64,000 nucleotides of DNA from Desulfosporosinus sp. FKB (lineage in GTDB: Bacteria > Bacillota > Desulfitobacteriia > Desulfitobacteriales > Desulfitobacteriaceae), in contig NZ_NADJ01000012.1 of the NCBI RefSeq assembly GCF_002196705.1, forward strand, positions 52,346 through 116,345. The letters are read 5' to 3'. Position numbers and translations under genes: made by a program. This document shows positions 25,392-33,571 of the stretch, piece after piece. The notes beneath the pieces are model-generated. The model saw only the letters and a list, made by a program, of their open reading frames with translations. It was not told the origin of the DNA and searched no databases. How positions within the stretch are numbered: the stretch's first letter is position 1; each line of letters starts with the position of its first letter.

Positions 25392-26171
25392 TTAATCTCT
25401 CTTCTCCGTACTCAAATGTTCACCGAAAAAGTCAAAAACTTTCTCCCAGGCATCCATCGCCTGATGCGGTCGATACATTTGGCTGTGATAATACATAAAT
25501 CCGTGTCCTGCGTCATCATACCGGTAGAATTGATAATTTTTCCCGAATTTCTTAAGCTCTTCTTCCTGCATGTCAACCTGTTCCGGCGTCGGAAACTTGT
25601 CGTCATTTCCAAACAGCCCCAAAAGAGGGCAGCATAACTCAGATGTATAGTCAATTGGAGCAACAGGGCGGGCTGGTGTCAGTTCTTCTTTGGGAACGAC
25701 TACGCGCCCCCCCCAGCAATCGACTGCTGCATCAAGACCACTGACCTTGCATGCCGCAAGAAAGGCGTGGCGTCCGCCAGAGCACATACCAATGACGCCT
25801 ACTTTTCCATTAGAATATGGTAAAGAATTAAGGTAATCCAAAGCCCCCTCACAATCACCCATTACGCTATCATCGGCAACGCCACCTGCATCGCGGGCTT
25901 TTATCGATATCTCATCTGGAGTCCCGTGCCCGAACCGGCAATAAATGTCGGGGCAAAGAGCTAGGTAACCATGTTGGGAGAAGCGGCGGGCGGTCTCACG
26001 GCAGAACTCATCCCATCCAGGCATATGAGGAATCAAAATTATCCCCGGGAACGGTCCTTTCCCCAGCGGTCGTGAAAAGTAGGCATGTATCTGATCACCT
26101 TTATGCCCAGGCATTGTGATAGTTTCAGCCAGCATTCCTTCATACTCATCAGTTCTTAATTGGTTCCACAT
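25392..26171 (-). CDS. Dienelactone hydrolase family protein
   Basis: The 259-residue alpha/beta hydrolase carries the dienelactone-hydrolase triad: nucleophile Cys in GMCSGGRH near residue 130, Asp in GNDDKFPTPEQ near 195, and His in DAGHGFMYY near 227. It lacks a signal peptide, so it is cytoplasmic. The true ester or lactone substrate is unknown. The gene has an AAGGAGGG ribosome site and is followed after one base by the radical SAM gene, which suggests a shared but undefined pathway. Confidence 0.9.
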   Translation of the reverse strand: MWNQLRTDEYEGMLAETITMPGHKGDQIHAYFSRPLGKGPFPGIILIPHMPGWDEFCRETARRFSQHGYLALCPDIYCRFGHGTPDEISIKARDAGGVADDSVMGDCEGALDYLNSLPYSNGKVGVIGMCSGGRHAFLAACKVSGLDAAVDCWGGRVVVPKEELTPARPVAPIDYTSELCCPLLGLFGNDDKFPTPEQVDMQEEELKKFGKNYQFYRYDDAGHGFMYYHSQMYRPHQAMDAWEKVFDFFGEHLSTEKRD

Positions 26172-26341
26172 AATAACCCTCCTTATGCGCTATTTATAGT
26201 ATTTTCATCTAATTATATATTCAATGGACAATTTTGGCTACTTGATCTACTCCGCCTCACTTGGTTGCTGAAGTTTTGCTCTGCTGTAAATTTAGCCTCT
26301 GCAAGAAATTAGCCGCCCTTTTATTGTGTATTCATAATACT

Positions 26342-26380
26342 AATCAGCCCCGGTTTCAATATTGAAAATCGGGGCTGATT
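26342..26380. terminator. Bidirectional hairpin terminator
   Basis: AATCAGCCCCG and CGGGGCTGATT form a perfect 11-bp stem around TTTCAATATTGAAAAT-type loop sequence that can itself pair. It lies on the minus strand about 75 bases beyond the sigma-like gene's stop codon. Confidence 0.75.
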
Positions 26381-26455
26381 AACTATTTTCAAAGAAATCC
26401 TCAGATATTGGATTTATGTTAACTTTTAGTTTCGTACCCCCCCCATTTATTTCTA

Positions 26456-26656
26456 CTAAATATGACACTTCACATAAGTTAGTACCCGCTTTTCAATCTT
26501 GCGTACTTCTTCCCGTGAAACTTTAAATATCGACTCAATTTCGTTTAGAGGCACAGTTATTCCATTATCGAGTCCAAATCTTGTTTTGATTATTTGCTGT
26601 TCACGTTCATTCAGACAATTCTCGATTGCTTCAATTATTTGTTCCCGGGTATACAA
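26456..26656 (-). CDS. Sigma-70 region 4-only small protein
   Basis: The 66-residue protein equals region 4 of sigma-70 factors: LNEREQQIIKTRFGLDNG (compare the housekeeping LTEREREVLRLRFGL) then the helix-turn-helix VPLNEIESIFKVSREEVRKIEKRVL, which would read a -35 element. Region 2, needed for -10 recognition and melting, is absent. It could act as an anti-activator, a co-sigma subunit as in split sigma factors, or be a fragment. TTG at 26656 follows GGGGTG. It stands alone. Confidence 0.75.
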   Translation of the reverse strand: MYTREQIIEAIENCLNEREQQIIKTRFGLDNGITVPLNEIESIFKVSREEVRKIEKRVLTYVKCHI

Positions 26657-26806
26657 AGAATCACCCCATCCATATCATATTGTTTGGGTATTATCTGTCA
26701 TAGATGATTTGGAATTTACTGGATATGTTTCCTTTACGGTTGAATTATTTGCACAACCAGATTTTTACGTGGGACGGTCATATTTATACAGAAGTTACGC
26801 TAACAT

Positions 26807-26935
26807 TTATTCTTCCTTTTCAAACACTAAGTCATATTTTTTAATTACACCAAAAATATTAAAAACAGTTGGAATAGCAGCGATAAATCTCCAGCCTTCC
26901 TTGCTTGTACTCATCAATCAGTTTTCTATGTTTTC
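26807..26935 (-). pseudogene. C-terminal remnant of a DUF4177-like protein
   Basis: Across one frameshift the translation reads KLIDEYKQ / GWRFIAAIPTVFNIFGVIKKYDLVFEKEE followed by a stop. The 'EGWRlvaaiPt...YDLvFEr' pattern is that of the small DUF4177 family. The N-terminal half is missing, and no start codon or ribosome site fits. Confidence 0.5.
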
Positions 26936-27054
26936 CGAAGGGGTGAAATAGCCTGCAGCCTTAGATTCTACATAAATGTACTTATGAATTATTAACACAT
27001 CCTCTGTATTTTAATGTTAATTATTTCCTCGTAAAAAAATCTCCACCTGCCAGC

Positions 27055-27165
27055 CTTATCACGGCGTCTACGACTTTGTTTTTCTGCCCGCCTTTTCCCT
27101 TTCTCCACACCGAGCATAAAAGTTGCCTGCGACATTACGTTCCATCACACACAAAAAGACCCCCG
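27055..27165 (-). mobile_element. Possible group II intron fragment
   Basis: On the minus strand TATGCTCGGTGTGGAGAAAG followed by a purine-rich GGGAAAAGG tract resembles the CATGCACGGTGTGGAACGGG block at 59740-59790. That arrangement (a short hairpin, then a GGTGTGG...GGGGAAAA stretch) occurs upstream of intron-encoded reverse transcriptases in bacterial group II introns. No reverse transcriptase frame remains. This is a weak call. Confidence 0.3.
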
Positions 27166-27305
27166 CCCGCATAAGCAGAGGCCTTAACATTGTTAGTATA
27201 TTTCAATAATTCCCCAGGCCCGAAACCCTTGCTACAGGCGGATTTAAAAATGTCACGGTTTTCAAACTTACTACGATCTCCACGTGCTGCGTCCACGGTG
27301 ACATC
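27130..27305 (-). pseudogene. Unidentified coding-like fragment
   Basis: The minus strand holds an open stretch of about 55 codons without a start codon, reading VTVDAARGDRSKFENRDIFK, then SKGFGPGELLKYTNN and KASAYAGGGLFVCDGT before a stop. The composition looks like real protein sequence, and the frame is cut off at 27305 by a stop. I cannot name the family. Confidence 0.35.
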
Positions 27306-27335
27306 TCATAGTATAAATTCCAGATTGTTAGTTTT

Positions 27336-27719
27336 TTAGGAGCCGAAGGAAGTATGTTTACCGCAGATGCAATGGCCTGTACCGATATTATTTTTTAGTT
27401 GAATTGTGTCATTTATCATCTTATTTATTTGCGACAACAAGTCAGTAAATTTATGCTGTGCCTTAAAATAGGGGCCAGCAGACAGGTCTTTATTTAGCTC
27501 TTCTTCCAGAACTCTAAGTTCGCTAAACTGCTGGGCAGTAGCCTTTTTTCCTTGACGGAACAGATTTTCTAATTCAGTTTGTAACTTATTAAAGCGTTCA
27601 ATCAAATCTTGTGCATCGATATCATTTATTAGTATTGTCTCAGTTCTAATTAGTTCTTGAAATTCATCTGATTGAGCAATAGCTTCACACAAATCCTTTG
27701 CTTTAGTCAATACAGTCAT
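27336..27719 (-). CDS. YlbF family protein with Cys-rich tail
   Basis: The 127-residue, almost wholly helical protein belongs to the YlbF/YmcA family (ACEAIAQSDEF-like start, NDIDAQDLIERFNKLQTELENLFRQGK, then LSAGPYFKAQHKFTDLLSQIN). In Bacillus YlbF, YmcA and YaaT form a complex that influences RNase Y and phosphorelay steps and carries iron-sulfur clusters. The tail GHCICGKHTSFG here supplies two cysteines and two histidines that could take part in such binding. Ribosome site AGGAGG. It is monocistronic. Confidence 0.85.
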   Translation of the reverse strand: MTVLTKAKDLCEAIAQSDEFQELIRTETILINDIDAQDLIERFNKLQTELENLFRQGKKATAQQFSELRVLEEELNKDLSAGPYFKAQHKFTDLLSQINKMINDTIQLKNNIGTGHCICGKHTSFGS

Positions 27720-28354
27720 TTGAATTCCTCCCTATAATTAAATTACTTCAACCTTATAGGTCCCTTCGTTTTATTAGAACTCAACTCCACTTCTTTCATT
27801 ACAAGATTCTAAAAGAGCTAAGCCTCTCACCATCTTCAAAAACATTCCGTGTAAAGTAGACAATAATCCTCTCCCTTTCGATCACCAGATGCTAAAACTT
27901 ATTTGGAGTTCTTATCTATTATTTTACCTTTAATACTTTAATTATTGTGTCGATTTATCTGGCTTAAAGTAATAAAATATTCCCTTTTTTCTTGCTCTTT
28001 GCTCTCCTCTATACCCTTCAGCTAGCTAAAAGATTAAGAAGGTTAGTTTTAGCTCCAATAGCTTTGGGAAAAGCTTGAGGATCATAAAAATTGTTAATAC
28101 ACAAATCGGAATATTCGTTTGTAGGGATCTTTCCAAAAACGCCAAATGCCATTGAAGTTTATTATACCCGGAGGTATAATCAAAGCAATAAAACTAGTTT
28201 GAATTATTAAAACACTTAGTCTATTTTGAAATCACCCTTTAAAATAGGGCTTCACCGCGATCGTTCTCTAGTATTTAACGATAAATTAATAGTCGTTAAA
28301 TACAAAATGCAGTTCTTATCATAGCTTTTATTTATGAAGGAGGAGTGGTTAAAT
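27720..28354. other. Long intergenic region with an 11-bp inverted repeat
   Basis: No gene was found in these 630 bases. GTATTTAACGA (28271-28281) and TCGTTAAATAC (28293-28303) are a perfect 11-bp inverted repeat with an 11-base centre, about 280 bases before the HdrDE-like gene. The TTTAACGA core also appears in the repeat element copies at 30660 and 53531, so it may be an operator or a repeat end. Confidence 0.45.
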
Positions 28355-28456
28355 ATGGAGATTGAGAGCATCGTCATTGGCGTTACCCCTGAAAATTTTA
28401 ATAGTATGCCTGAATCAATAATTGATAAGTATACCCTTGCCGCAAACCCGTCTTAA
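28355..28456 (+). CDS. Possible 33-residue peptide upstream of the HdrDE-like gene
   Basis: GAAGGAGGAG precedes this ATG by nine bases, an unusually strong ribosome site. The frame reads MEIESIVIGVTPENFN then SMPESIIDKYTLAANPS and stops 127 bases before the next gene. It may be a short leader peptide or the start of a lost gene. I do not recognise it. Confidence 0.35.
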   Translation: MEIESIVIGVTPENFNSMPESIIDKYTLAANPS

Positions 28457-28583
28457 TGTCCTTGCCAACTCTACAGTAAGTTTTACCCTTTAGCTATAAC
28501 AAAAATAAAGATTCTAAAACGTAAATTTGATCTGCGAAGTGCTTGTTCAGGTGCTTAGCAGATCAAAATGAGGAGAGATGAGC

Positions 28584-30629
28584 ATGAGCATGGCCACACG
28601 TCAAGTGTATTGGAACATTGAAGGAGAGCACTGGCTCTATTTGTTCTTCATCATTGCACTTATTTTCTTCGGCTACGGAGTGTACAAACGAGTATCACTT
28701 TGGAAATTAGGGCAACCTGAGAATCGCTGGAAATATCTATGGCAGGGTGTAAAAGATATTATTGTCTATGGGTTCGGGCATAAGCGAATCCTAAAAGATT
28801 CTTATCCAGGAATTATGCACCTTTGTATTTTTTGGGGATTTGTATTCTTAGCCTTTGCAACAGCAATGATCACGTTGCAAGCTGATTTTGGCTTACAAAT
28901 ATTCCACGGATGGCTTTATCTGTTTATAAAGCTGACAGCGAATCTCTTTGGATTAGCAGCTATCCTCGGTATCGTAATAGCAGCATATCGTCGCTATATA
29001 CAAAGACCTGATCGCCTAGATAATAAAACGGATGACGCAATCACTCTAGCCTTAATATTTATAATACTACTAACAGGTTTCCTAATTGAAGGAGCTCGTA
29101 TTGCGGCAACACCTGATCCATGGGCCGGATGGGGATTTATTGGACAATGGATATCAATTCCCCTCAAAGCATCCCTTAATCAAGCACAGTTACTTTCATT
29201 GCATAGATTTTTATGGTGGTTCCATCTACTCCTAGCAATGACGTTCATCGCTTACTTCCCTTATTCGAAATTATTCCATGTGCTATTGGGTCCGTTAAAT
29301 ATAGTTTTCCGTAACAGAGGACCCATCGGAATACCTGAGCCTATAGATTTTGAAGATGAAAGTCTTGAGACCTTTGGAAAAAGTCAACTACGCGAGTTTT
29401 CTTGGAAAACTTTATTTAATACGGATGCTTGCTTACGTTGTGGACGTTGCCAGGATAGCTGTCCAGCTTATTTAAGTGGAAAGCACTTAAATCCCAAAAA
29501 GATCATTCAGGATATGCGGCTTTTAATGGAAGAAACAGGTACGGCAGTTAAAGCCGCACATAAAGACGCTTTAACTAATCAAACAGCGGAAGCCGAAACC
29601 GCTGCAACCGAAGAGAACGTCGAACTGCCGATACGTTCTCTCATAGGTGAAGTTATTCCTGAAGAAGACTTATGGTCCTGTACTACGTGCCGTTCTTGTG
29701 AACAGCAATGCCCAGTTTTCGTCGAGCATGTTGATAAAACGATTGATATGAGACGGAATTTAGTCTTAATGGAAACCAGGTTCCCTGCCGAGGCTCAGCT
29801 CGCCTTCAGAAATATGGAGAATAACGGGAATCCCTGGGGCATCGGTTGGACCACACGGGTCGACTATTTAAAAGGATTAGGAGTAAAAACCTTCGAAGAA
29901 GATCCTACAGCTGAATATTTATATTGGCCTGGCTGTTCAGGTGCCTTTGATGCACGTAACCAGAAAGTCTCCGCTGCCTTAGTCAAACTGTTACAAACGG
30001 CTGGTGTTCATTTTGCAATCTTAGGCAACGAAGAAAAATGCTGTGGTGACTCTGCCCGTAAATTAGGAAATGAATACTTGTTTTATACATTAGCCTCAGA
30101 AAACATTGAAGTCATGAAGGGATATGGGGTTAAGAAAATTATCACTCAATGTCCTCACTGCTTCAACATTCTTAAAAATGAGTATCCTCAATTAGACGGG
30201 AATTTCGAGGTTGTGCACCATTCAACCTTCTTGCTTGAGCTCGTAAAATCCGGAAAACTTAAGCTAAACAATATTACCGGAAAATCGATTACTTATCATG
30301 ATTCTTGTTATTTAGGCCGATATAATCAGATATATGATCAGCCCCGTGAATTACTCAAAATTGTTGGCCTTGAAATAAAAGAAATGGCTCATACTGGTGA
30401 AAAGAGCTTCTGTTGTGGTGCTGGCGGCGGTCGAATGTGGCTAGAAGAACATGAAGGCAACCGTATTAATGTCATGCGTACAGACGAAGCAATTGACGCA
30501 AAGACTGATTATGTAGGTACCGCATGTCCTTTCTGCTTAACCATGATCGTTGACGGAATAGCGTCTCGTGAAGTAGGAGAAGCCTTAAAAGCTCTCGATA
30601 TTTCCGAAATTTTAGAAGGTTGTATATAA
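28584..30629 (+). CDS. Membrane-bound HdrDE-like fusion (NarI-type cytochrome + Fe-S + two CCG domains)
   Basis: This 681-residue protein joins a five-to-six-helix membrane module similar to nitrate reductase gamma/HdrE (residues 10-245, with His residues for haem b such as LHRFLWWFH) to a cytoplasmic part. That part has two [4Fe-4S] motifs (CLRCGRCQDSCP near 285, CTTCRSCEQQCP near 370) and two CCG cysteine domains (WPGCSG...EKCCGD...CPHC near 455-535; DSCYLG...FCCGAGGG...CPFC near 580-660). It should move electrons between menaquinone and a cytoplasmic carrier. Such fusions accompany Etf or lactate oxidation in relatives; here it stands alone. I prefer ATG 28584 (AGGAG eight bases upstream) to 28578. 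Confidence 0.9.
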   Translation: MSMATRQVYWNIEGEHWLYLFFIIALIFFGYGVYKRVSLWKLGQPENRWKYLWQGVKDIIVYGFGHKRILKDSYPGIMHLCIFWGFVFLAFATAMITLQADFGLQIFHGWLYLFIKLTANLFGLAAILGIVIAAYRRYIQRPDRLDNKTDDAITLALIFIILLTGFLIEGARIAATPDPWAGWGFIGQWISIPLKASLNQAQLLSLHRFLWWFHLLLAMTFIAYFPYSKLFHVLLGPLNIVFRNRGPIGIPEPIDFEDESLETFGKSQLREFSWKTLFNTDACLRCGRCQDSCPAYLSGKHLNPKKIIQDMRLLMEETGTAVKAAHKDALTNQTAEAETAATEENVELPIRSLIGEVIPEEDLWSCTTCRSCEQQCPVFVEHVDKTIDMRRNLVLMETRFPAEAQLAFRNMENNGNPWGIGWTTRVDYLKGLGVKTFEEDPTAEYLYWPGCSGAFDARNQKVSAALVKLLQTAGVHFAILGNEEKCCGDSARKLGNEYLFYTLASENIEVMKGYGVKKIITQCPHCFNILKNEYPQLDGNFEVVHHSTFLLELVKSGKLKLNNITGKSITYHDSCYLGRYNQIYDQPRELLKIVGLEIKEMAHTGEKSFCCGAGGGRMWLEEHEGNRINVMRTDEAIDAKTDYVGTACPFCLTMIVDGIASREVGEALKALDISEILEGCI

Positions 30630-30659
30630 TATTGCTAATCTGGCAGACCTTCAGAGAGG

Positions 30660-30733
30660 TGTATCATTTAACGATAAGGATACAAAAATAGAATAAGCAC
30701 CACTTAAACCGATGCTTATTCTGCCCCTAAAAG
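30660..30733 (+). repeat. Dispersed intergenic repeat with internal hairpin, copy A
   Basis: The unit reads TGTATCATTTAACGATAAGG, ATACAAAAATAG, then the hairpin AGAATAAGCA/TGCTTATTCT around CCACTTAAACCGA, then CCCTAAAAG. It closely matches 53531-53600, where the stem is ACAGCA/TGCTGT around CCGTCTTAAACGA. The stem bases change together, so the structure is conserved. It may also end the HdrDE-like transcript. Confidence 0.55.
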
Positions 30734-30803
30734 CCGAAGGGAGTGTCCCAAAACTACTTTTTTTAAGTGGTGAGCGATGCTCCCTATTTCTTTCTCCTAT
30801 AAA

Positions 30804-31982
30804 TCAATCTGAAGTCCCAATTGGGTTATCTTCAATATATCGTGCAATGAAAGCGCCTATGATCAACGACCAAACGGGAGCACTTAAATTTAAAATCGTA
30901 ACATTGGATAGTGCGATGACAAAAGTAAAAGCTGTACTCATTTTCATCGTTGGTTTCGAGAAGCCGATTGACAAACTATTCCCAAACACACCTATCAGAG
31001 CAAAGCCAACAAGCATCGAAGTGAAAGCCTCAGGTAAAATCCGAATCAACGGGACCAGTTTCCAAGAGAATAAGCCGAATATAAGGAGGATAAATCCAGA
31101 AACAATCGCTCCCACATATCTTTTTTCCTTGGGGCCTGCCTCTTCATCCGAGCAAATGGCGGACATCATTCCGGCCACATTGGCTGATTGTCCTCCAAAG
31201 AAACTTGTCAGGATCGAAAAAAAACCACTTAAGGTTATTAATAGATTCATAGGTGGGTGAAAATCATTTTGTTTCAATGCACCAATTCCAACCGCTGCAT
31301 CATTACTTAATATTAACAGAGCAAGGGGTATGGAAACTGAAAGGAAGCTTAGAAAATTGAATTCAGGTAGTTGAATCGTTGGAACAATAAAAGACTCTGC
31401 AGCTCCTATGTTACTTATAGGTCGAGTTAAAAATAAGAGAAAAGTCCCCATGATAACAGACGCCACCATCGGGGGGATCCGAGTTTTCCATTTGCTAAAA
31501 ATAAAGTAAGTAATGAAAGCCATTCCGCCGATAAAAGGAATTTGATTAATGGACGTAATGAAATTAATCATATACTTCGTGATCATTCCTGCCAACATTA
31601 CAGCAATAATCTGTTTAGGAACAAATTCGAGCAACTTTGAAAAAACGCCAAAATATCCAACCAGTAACATTAAAACACCTGAAATAATATATGCACCGAT
31701 GAGTTCATGGTAGGTAAATTGAGAGGTCACCGTTACCAGAAAAGCAACCCCAGTAATGGAATGGGCACCGACTATAGGCATTCGATAATATAACGGAATT
31801 AAAATACTGAAGATCCCGCCGAACACATAAACGGAAAACATCCAAAGAATTGTCTGTGTCGGTGTAAAATGGCCATGAGAAGCTGCTTCTAATATAAGAG
31901 CAGGTGGGCCAGTTATCGCTAAGAGTCCTGACACAAGACCTGCCGCGCTATTTTTACCATTTAAGTCTCTAAGTCTGTTCAC
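30804..31982 (-). CDS. Benzoate/H+ symporter family (BenE-like) transporter
   Basis: The 392-residue protein has about twelve hydrophobic segments and matches the BenE family: AAGLVSGLLAITGPPALIL at the start, YRMPIVGAHSITGVAFL, and SNDAAVGIGALKQNDFHPP then SGFFSILTSFFGGQSANVAGMM. It is a membrane proton symporter for benzoate or a related acid, but no aromatic pathway gene is adjacent. I choose the GTG at 31982 because GGAG lies eight bases upstream; the frame extends to a TTG at 32000. Confidence 0.85.
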   Translation of the reverse strand: MNRLRDLNGKNSAAGLVSGLLAITGPPALILEAASHGHFTPTQTILWMFSVYVFGGIFSILIPLYYRMPIVGAHSITGVAFLVTVTSQFTYHELIGAYIISGVLMLLVGYFGVFSKLLEFVPKQIIAVMLAGMITKYMINFITSINQIPFIGGMAFITYFIFSKWKTRIPPMVASVIMGTFLLFLTRPISNIGAAESFIVPTIQLPEFNFLSFLSVSIPLALLILSNDAAVGIGALKQNDFHPPMNLLITLSGFFSILTSFFGGQSANVAGMMSAICSDEEAGPKEKRYVGAIVSGFILLIFGLFSWKLVPLIRILPEAFTSMLVGFALIGVFGNSLSIGFSKPTMKMSTAFTFVIALSNVTILNLSAPVWSLIIGAFIARYIEDNPIGTSD

Positions 31983-32087
31983 ATTGTATTCTCCAAACAA
32001 TGTTTGAATTAAATGACGTGATCACGCCATCATTTCGATTGGAACCATAACAACTTTCATCTTAACATCCATTCCGCGGCTATCGGT

Positions 32088-33545
32088 TTATAAGAATTTA
32101 CTTTTAATTTTTTCATTTGATTTAATGTTTGTCAAGCAACCCTTTACAATTATTCCAGTCCGATCGGCATACTTGCTTAGTTCTGAATCGTGGGTAACTA
32201 GTACAATTGTACCGCCTTTTTGCCTATATTCAAGTAACCACTTCATTACCTTTACTAGAAAAACTTTATCCATCATTTTAGTTGGTTCGTCAAGTATTAA
32301 AATCTCAGGATTTGTAATAATTACTGATGCTAAGGCCACCCATTGGCGAAGTGAACGGTTTAGGTCATGGGGATGCTTAGCTTCTATACCTTCTAAGCTA
32401 AAATCAGTAATCAATTTGTGAGCTTTTTCTACAGCATCGTTTTTAGGTATTCCGCGTACTGTAAGATTCCAAGCGATTTCTTCATCAACTCTGGCATTAA
32501 AAATTTGATCATCCGGATTTTGAAACAGAATTCCTATTTCACGTGCAAGTTTCCAAGCAGGAACTCCGTTAATGTCTTTTCCTTTTACTAAAACCCTGCC
32601 TCTTTGGGGTTTGAGCAACCCAATAAAGTGTTGAATTAATGTCGATTTACCCGCACCATTTGGCCCCATTAGAGCAAAGATTTCTTTTCGGTTAATTATT
32701 AAATTGATGTCTTCGATACCTGTTCCCTTTTCATAGTGATAAGTTAAGTTTTGCAATTCCAAGACTGGTGCCTCGCTATATGCCTGATTATCGTAAGTGT
32801 CCGTCGCTTCCAAAATATCTTGCTGGAGATTAATGTTTCTTGATAGCTGCTCTCCTTCAGATAATTTCATCTCCGTCAGAAGTCCATCATAGATCATCCG
32901 TCCACCTTTGAGGATAATGTGACGAGCTAACCAATTGAGCGCTTTGCGGGGATTATGCAGACACACAAATATTGTCTTACCTCCCGCCGCAAGCTTTATC
33001 AGTATCTCCCCGAAGAATTCAGCGCTTTCCGGGTCCAATTGCTCAGTTGGTTCATCAAACAGCAACAGCGGCGGGTCTCCGACTAAGGCAGTAGCGATTG
33101 CCGCCTTTTGACGCTCTCCACCGGATAAAGAAATTATTTTACGTTCAAGCAAGTCTTCCAGCCCCAATAAATGTGCTGTCTTTAATATGCGCTCTTCTAG
33201 CTCTGGTCCTTCAACCTGCGAACTTCTTAAGGGAAAAGCTAGCTCATCGTATACTTTCTCCATTAAGAAAACATCCGAATCCTGCAACACTACACCAATA
33301 GCTGCGGCACCCCAACTATTTTCTACTAAATCTTCCTGGCGGTGAATTTGACCTTCTATTCTCCCAGAAATAACGGAAGGAATAATATCGGAAATACAGG
33401 CTAAGAGAGTTGATTTCCCACTGCCATTATTTCCACTGATGACAATGATTTCACCCGTATTTGCCGTAAAAGAAATATCCTTGAGGGCCGGCTCTTTCGC
33501 TCCATTGTAAGTACAGCTTAAATGATCGATTCTAACAGACACCAT
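32088..33545 (-). CDS. ECF transporter ATPase, two ABC domains fused (EcfA-EcfA')
   Basis: This protein of about 485 residues holds two nucleotide-binding domains. The first has Walker A SGNNGSGKST, signature LSGGERQKAA and LLLFDEPTEQLD. The second has Walker A MGPNGAGKST but an altered signature (LNRSLRQWVA) and D-loop (DEPTKMMD), then the H-loop VTHDSELSKY. It drives an energy-coupling-factor vitamin/precursor importer with the EcfT and S genes just upstream on the strand. Asymmetric signatures are usual for EcfA/EcfA' pairs. The start at 33545 (GAAGG eight bases upstream) is preferred to 33551. This is the last gene of the operon. Confidence 0.92.
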   Translation of the reverse strand: MVSVRIDHLSCTYNGAKEPALKDISFTANTGEIIVISGNNGSGKSTLLACISDIIPSVISGRIEGQIHRQEDLVENSWGAAAIGVVLQDSDVFLMEKVYDELAFPLRSSQVEGPELEERILKTAHLLGLEDLLERKIISLSGGERQKAAIATALVGDPPLLLFDEPTEQLDPESAEFFGEILIKLAAGGKTIFVCLHNPRKALNWLARHIILKGGRMIYDGLLTEMKLSEGEQLSRNINLQQDILEATDTYDNQAYSEAPVLELQNLTYHYEKGTGIEDINLIINRKEIFALMGPNGAGKSTLIQHFIGLLKPQRGRVLVKGKDINGVPAWKLAREIGILFQNPDDQIFNARVDEEIAWNLTVRGIPKNDAVEKAHKLITDFSLEGIEAKHPHDLNRSLRQWVALASVIITNPEILILDEPTKMMDKVFLVKVMKWLLEYRQKGGTIVLVTHDSELSKYADRTGIIVKGCLTNIKSNEKIKSKFL

Positions 33546-33571
33546 AACCATTGCCTTCTCTTTTTATGATT

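Noticed and set aside
26697..26951. Plus-strand frame opposite the DUF4177 remnant
   Set aside because: The minus strand gives a recognisable EGWRFIAAIPT-type sequence, so the plus frame is its shadow.
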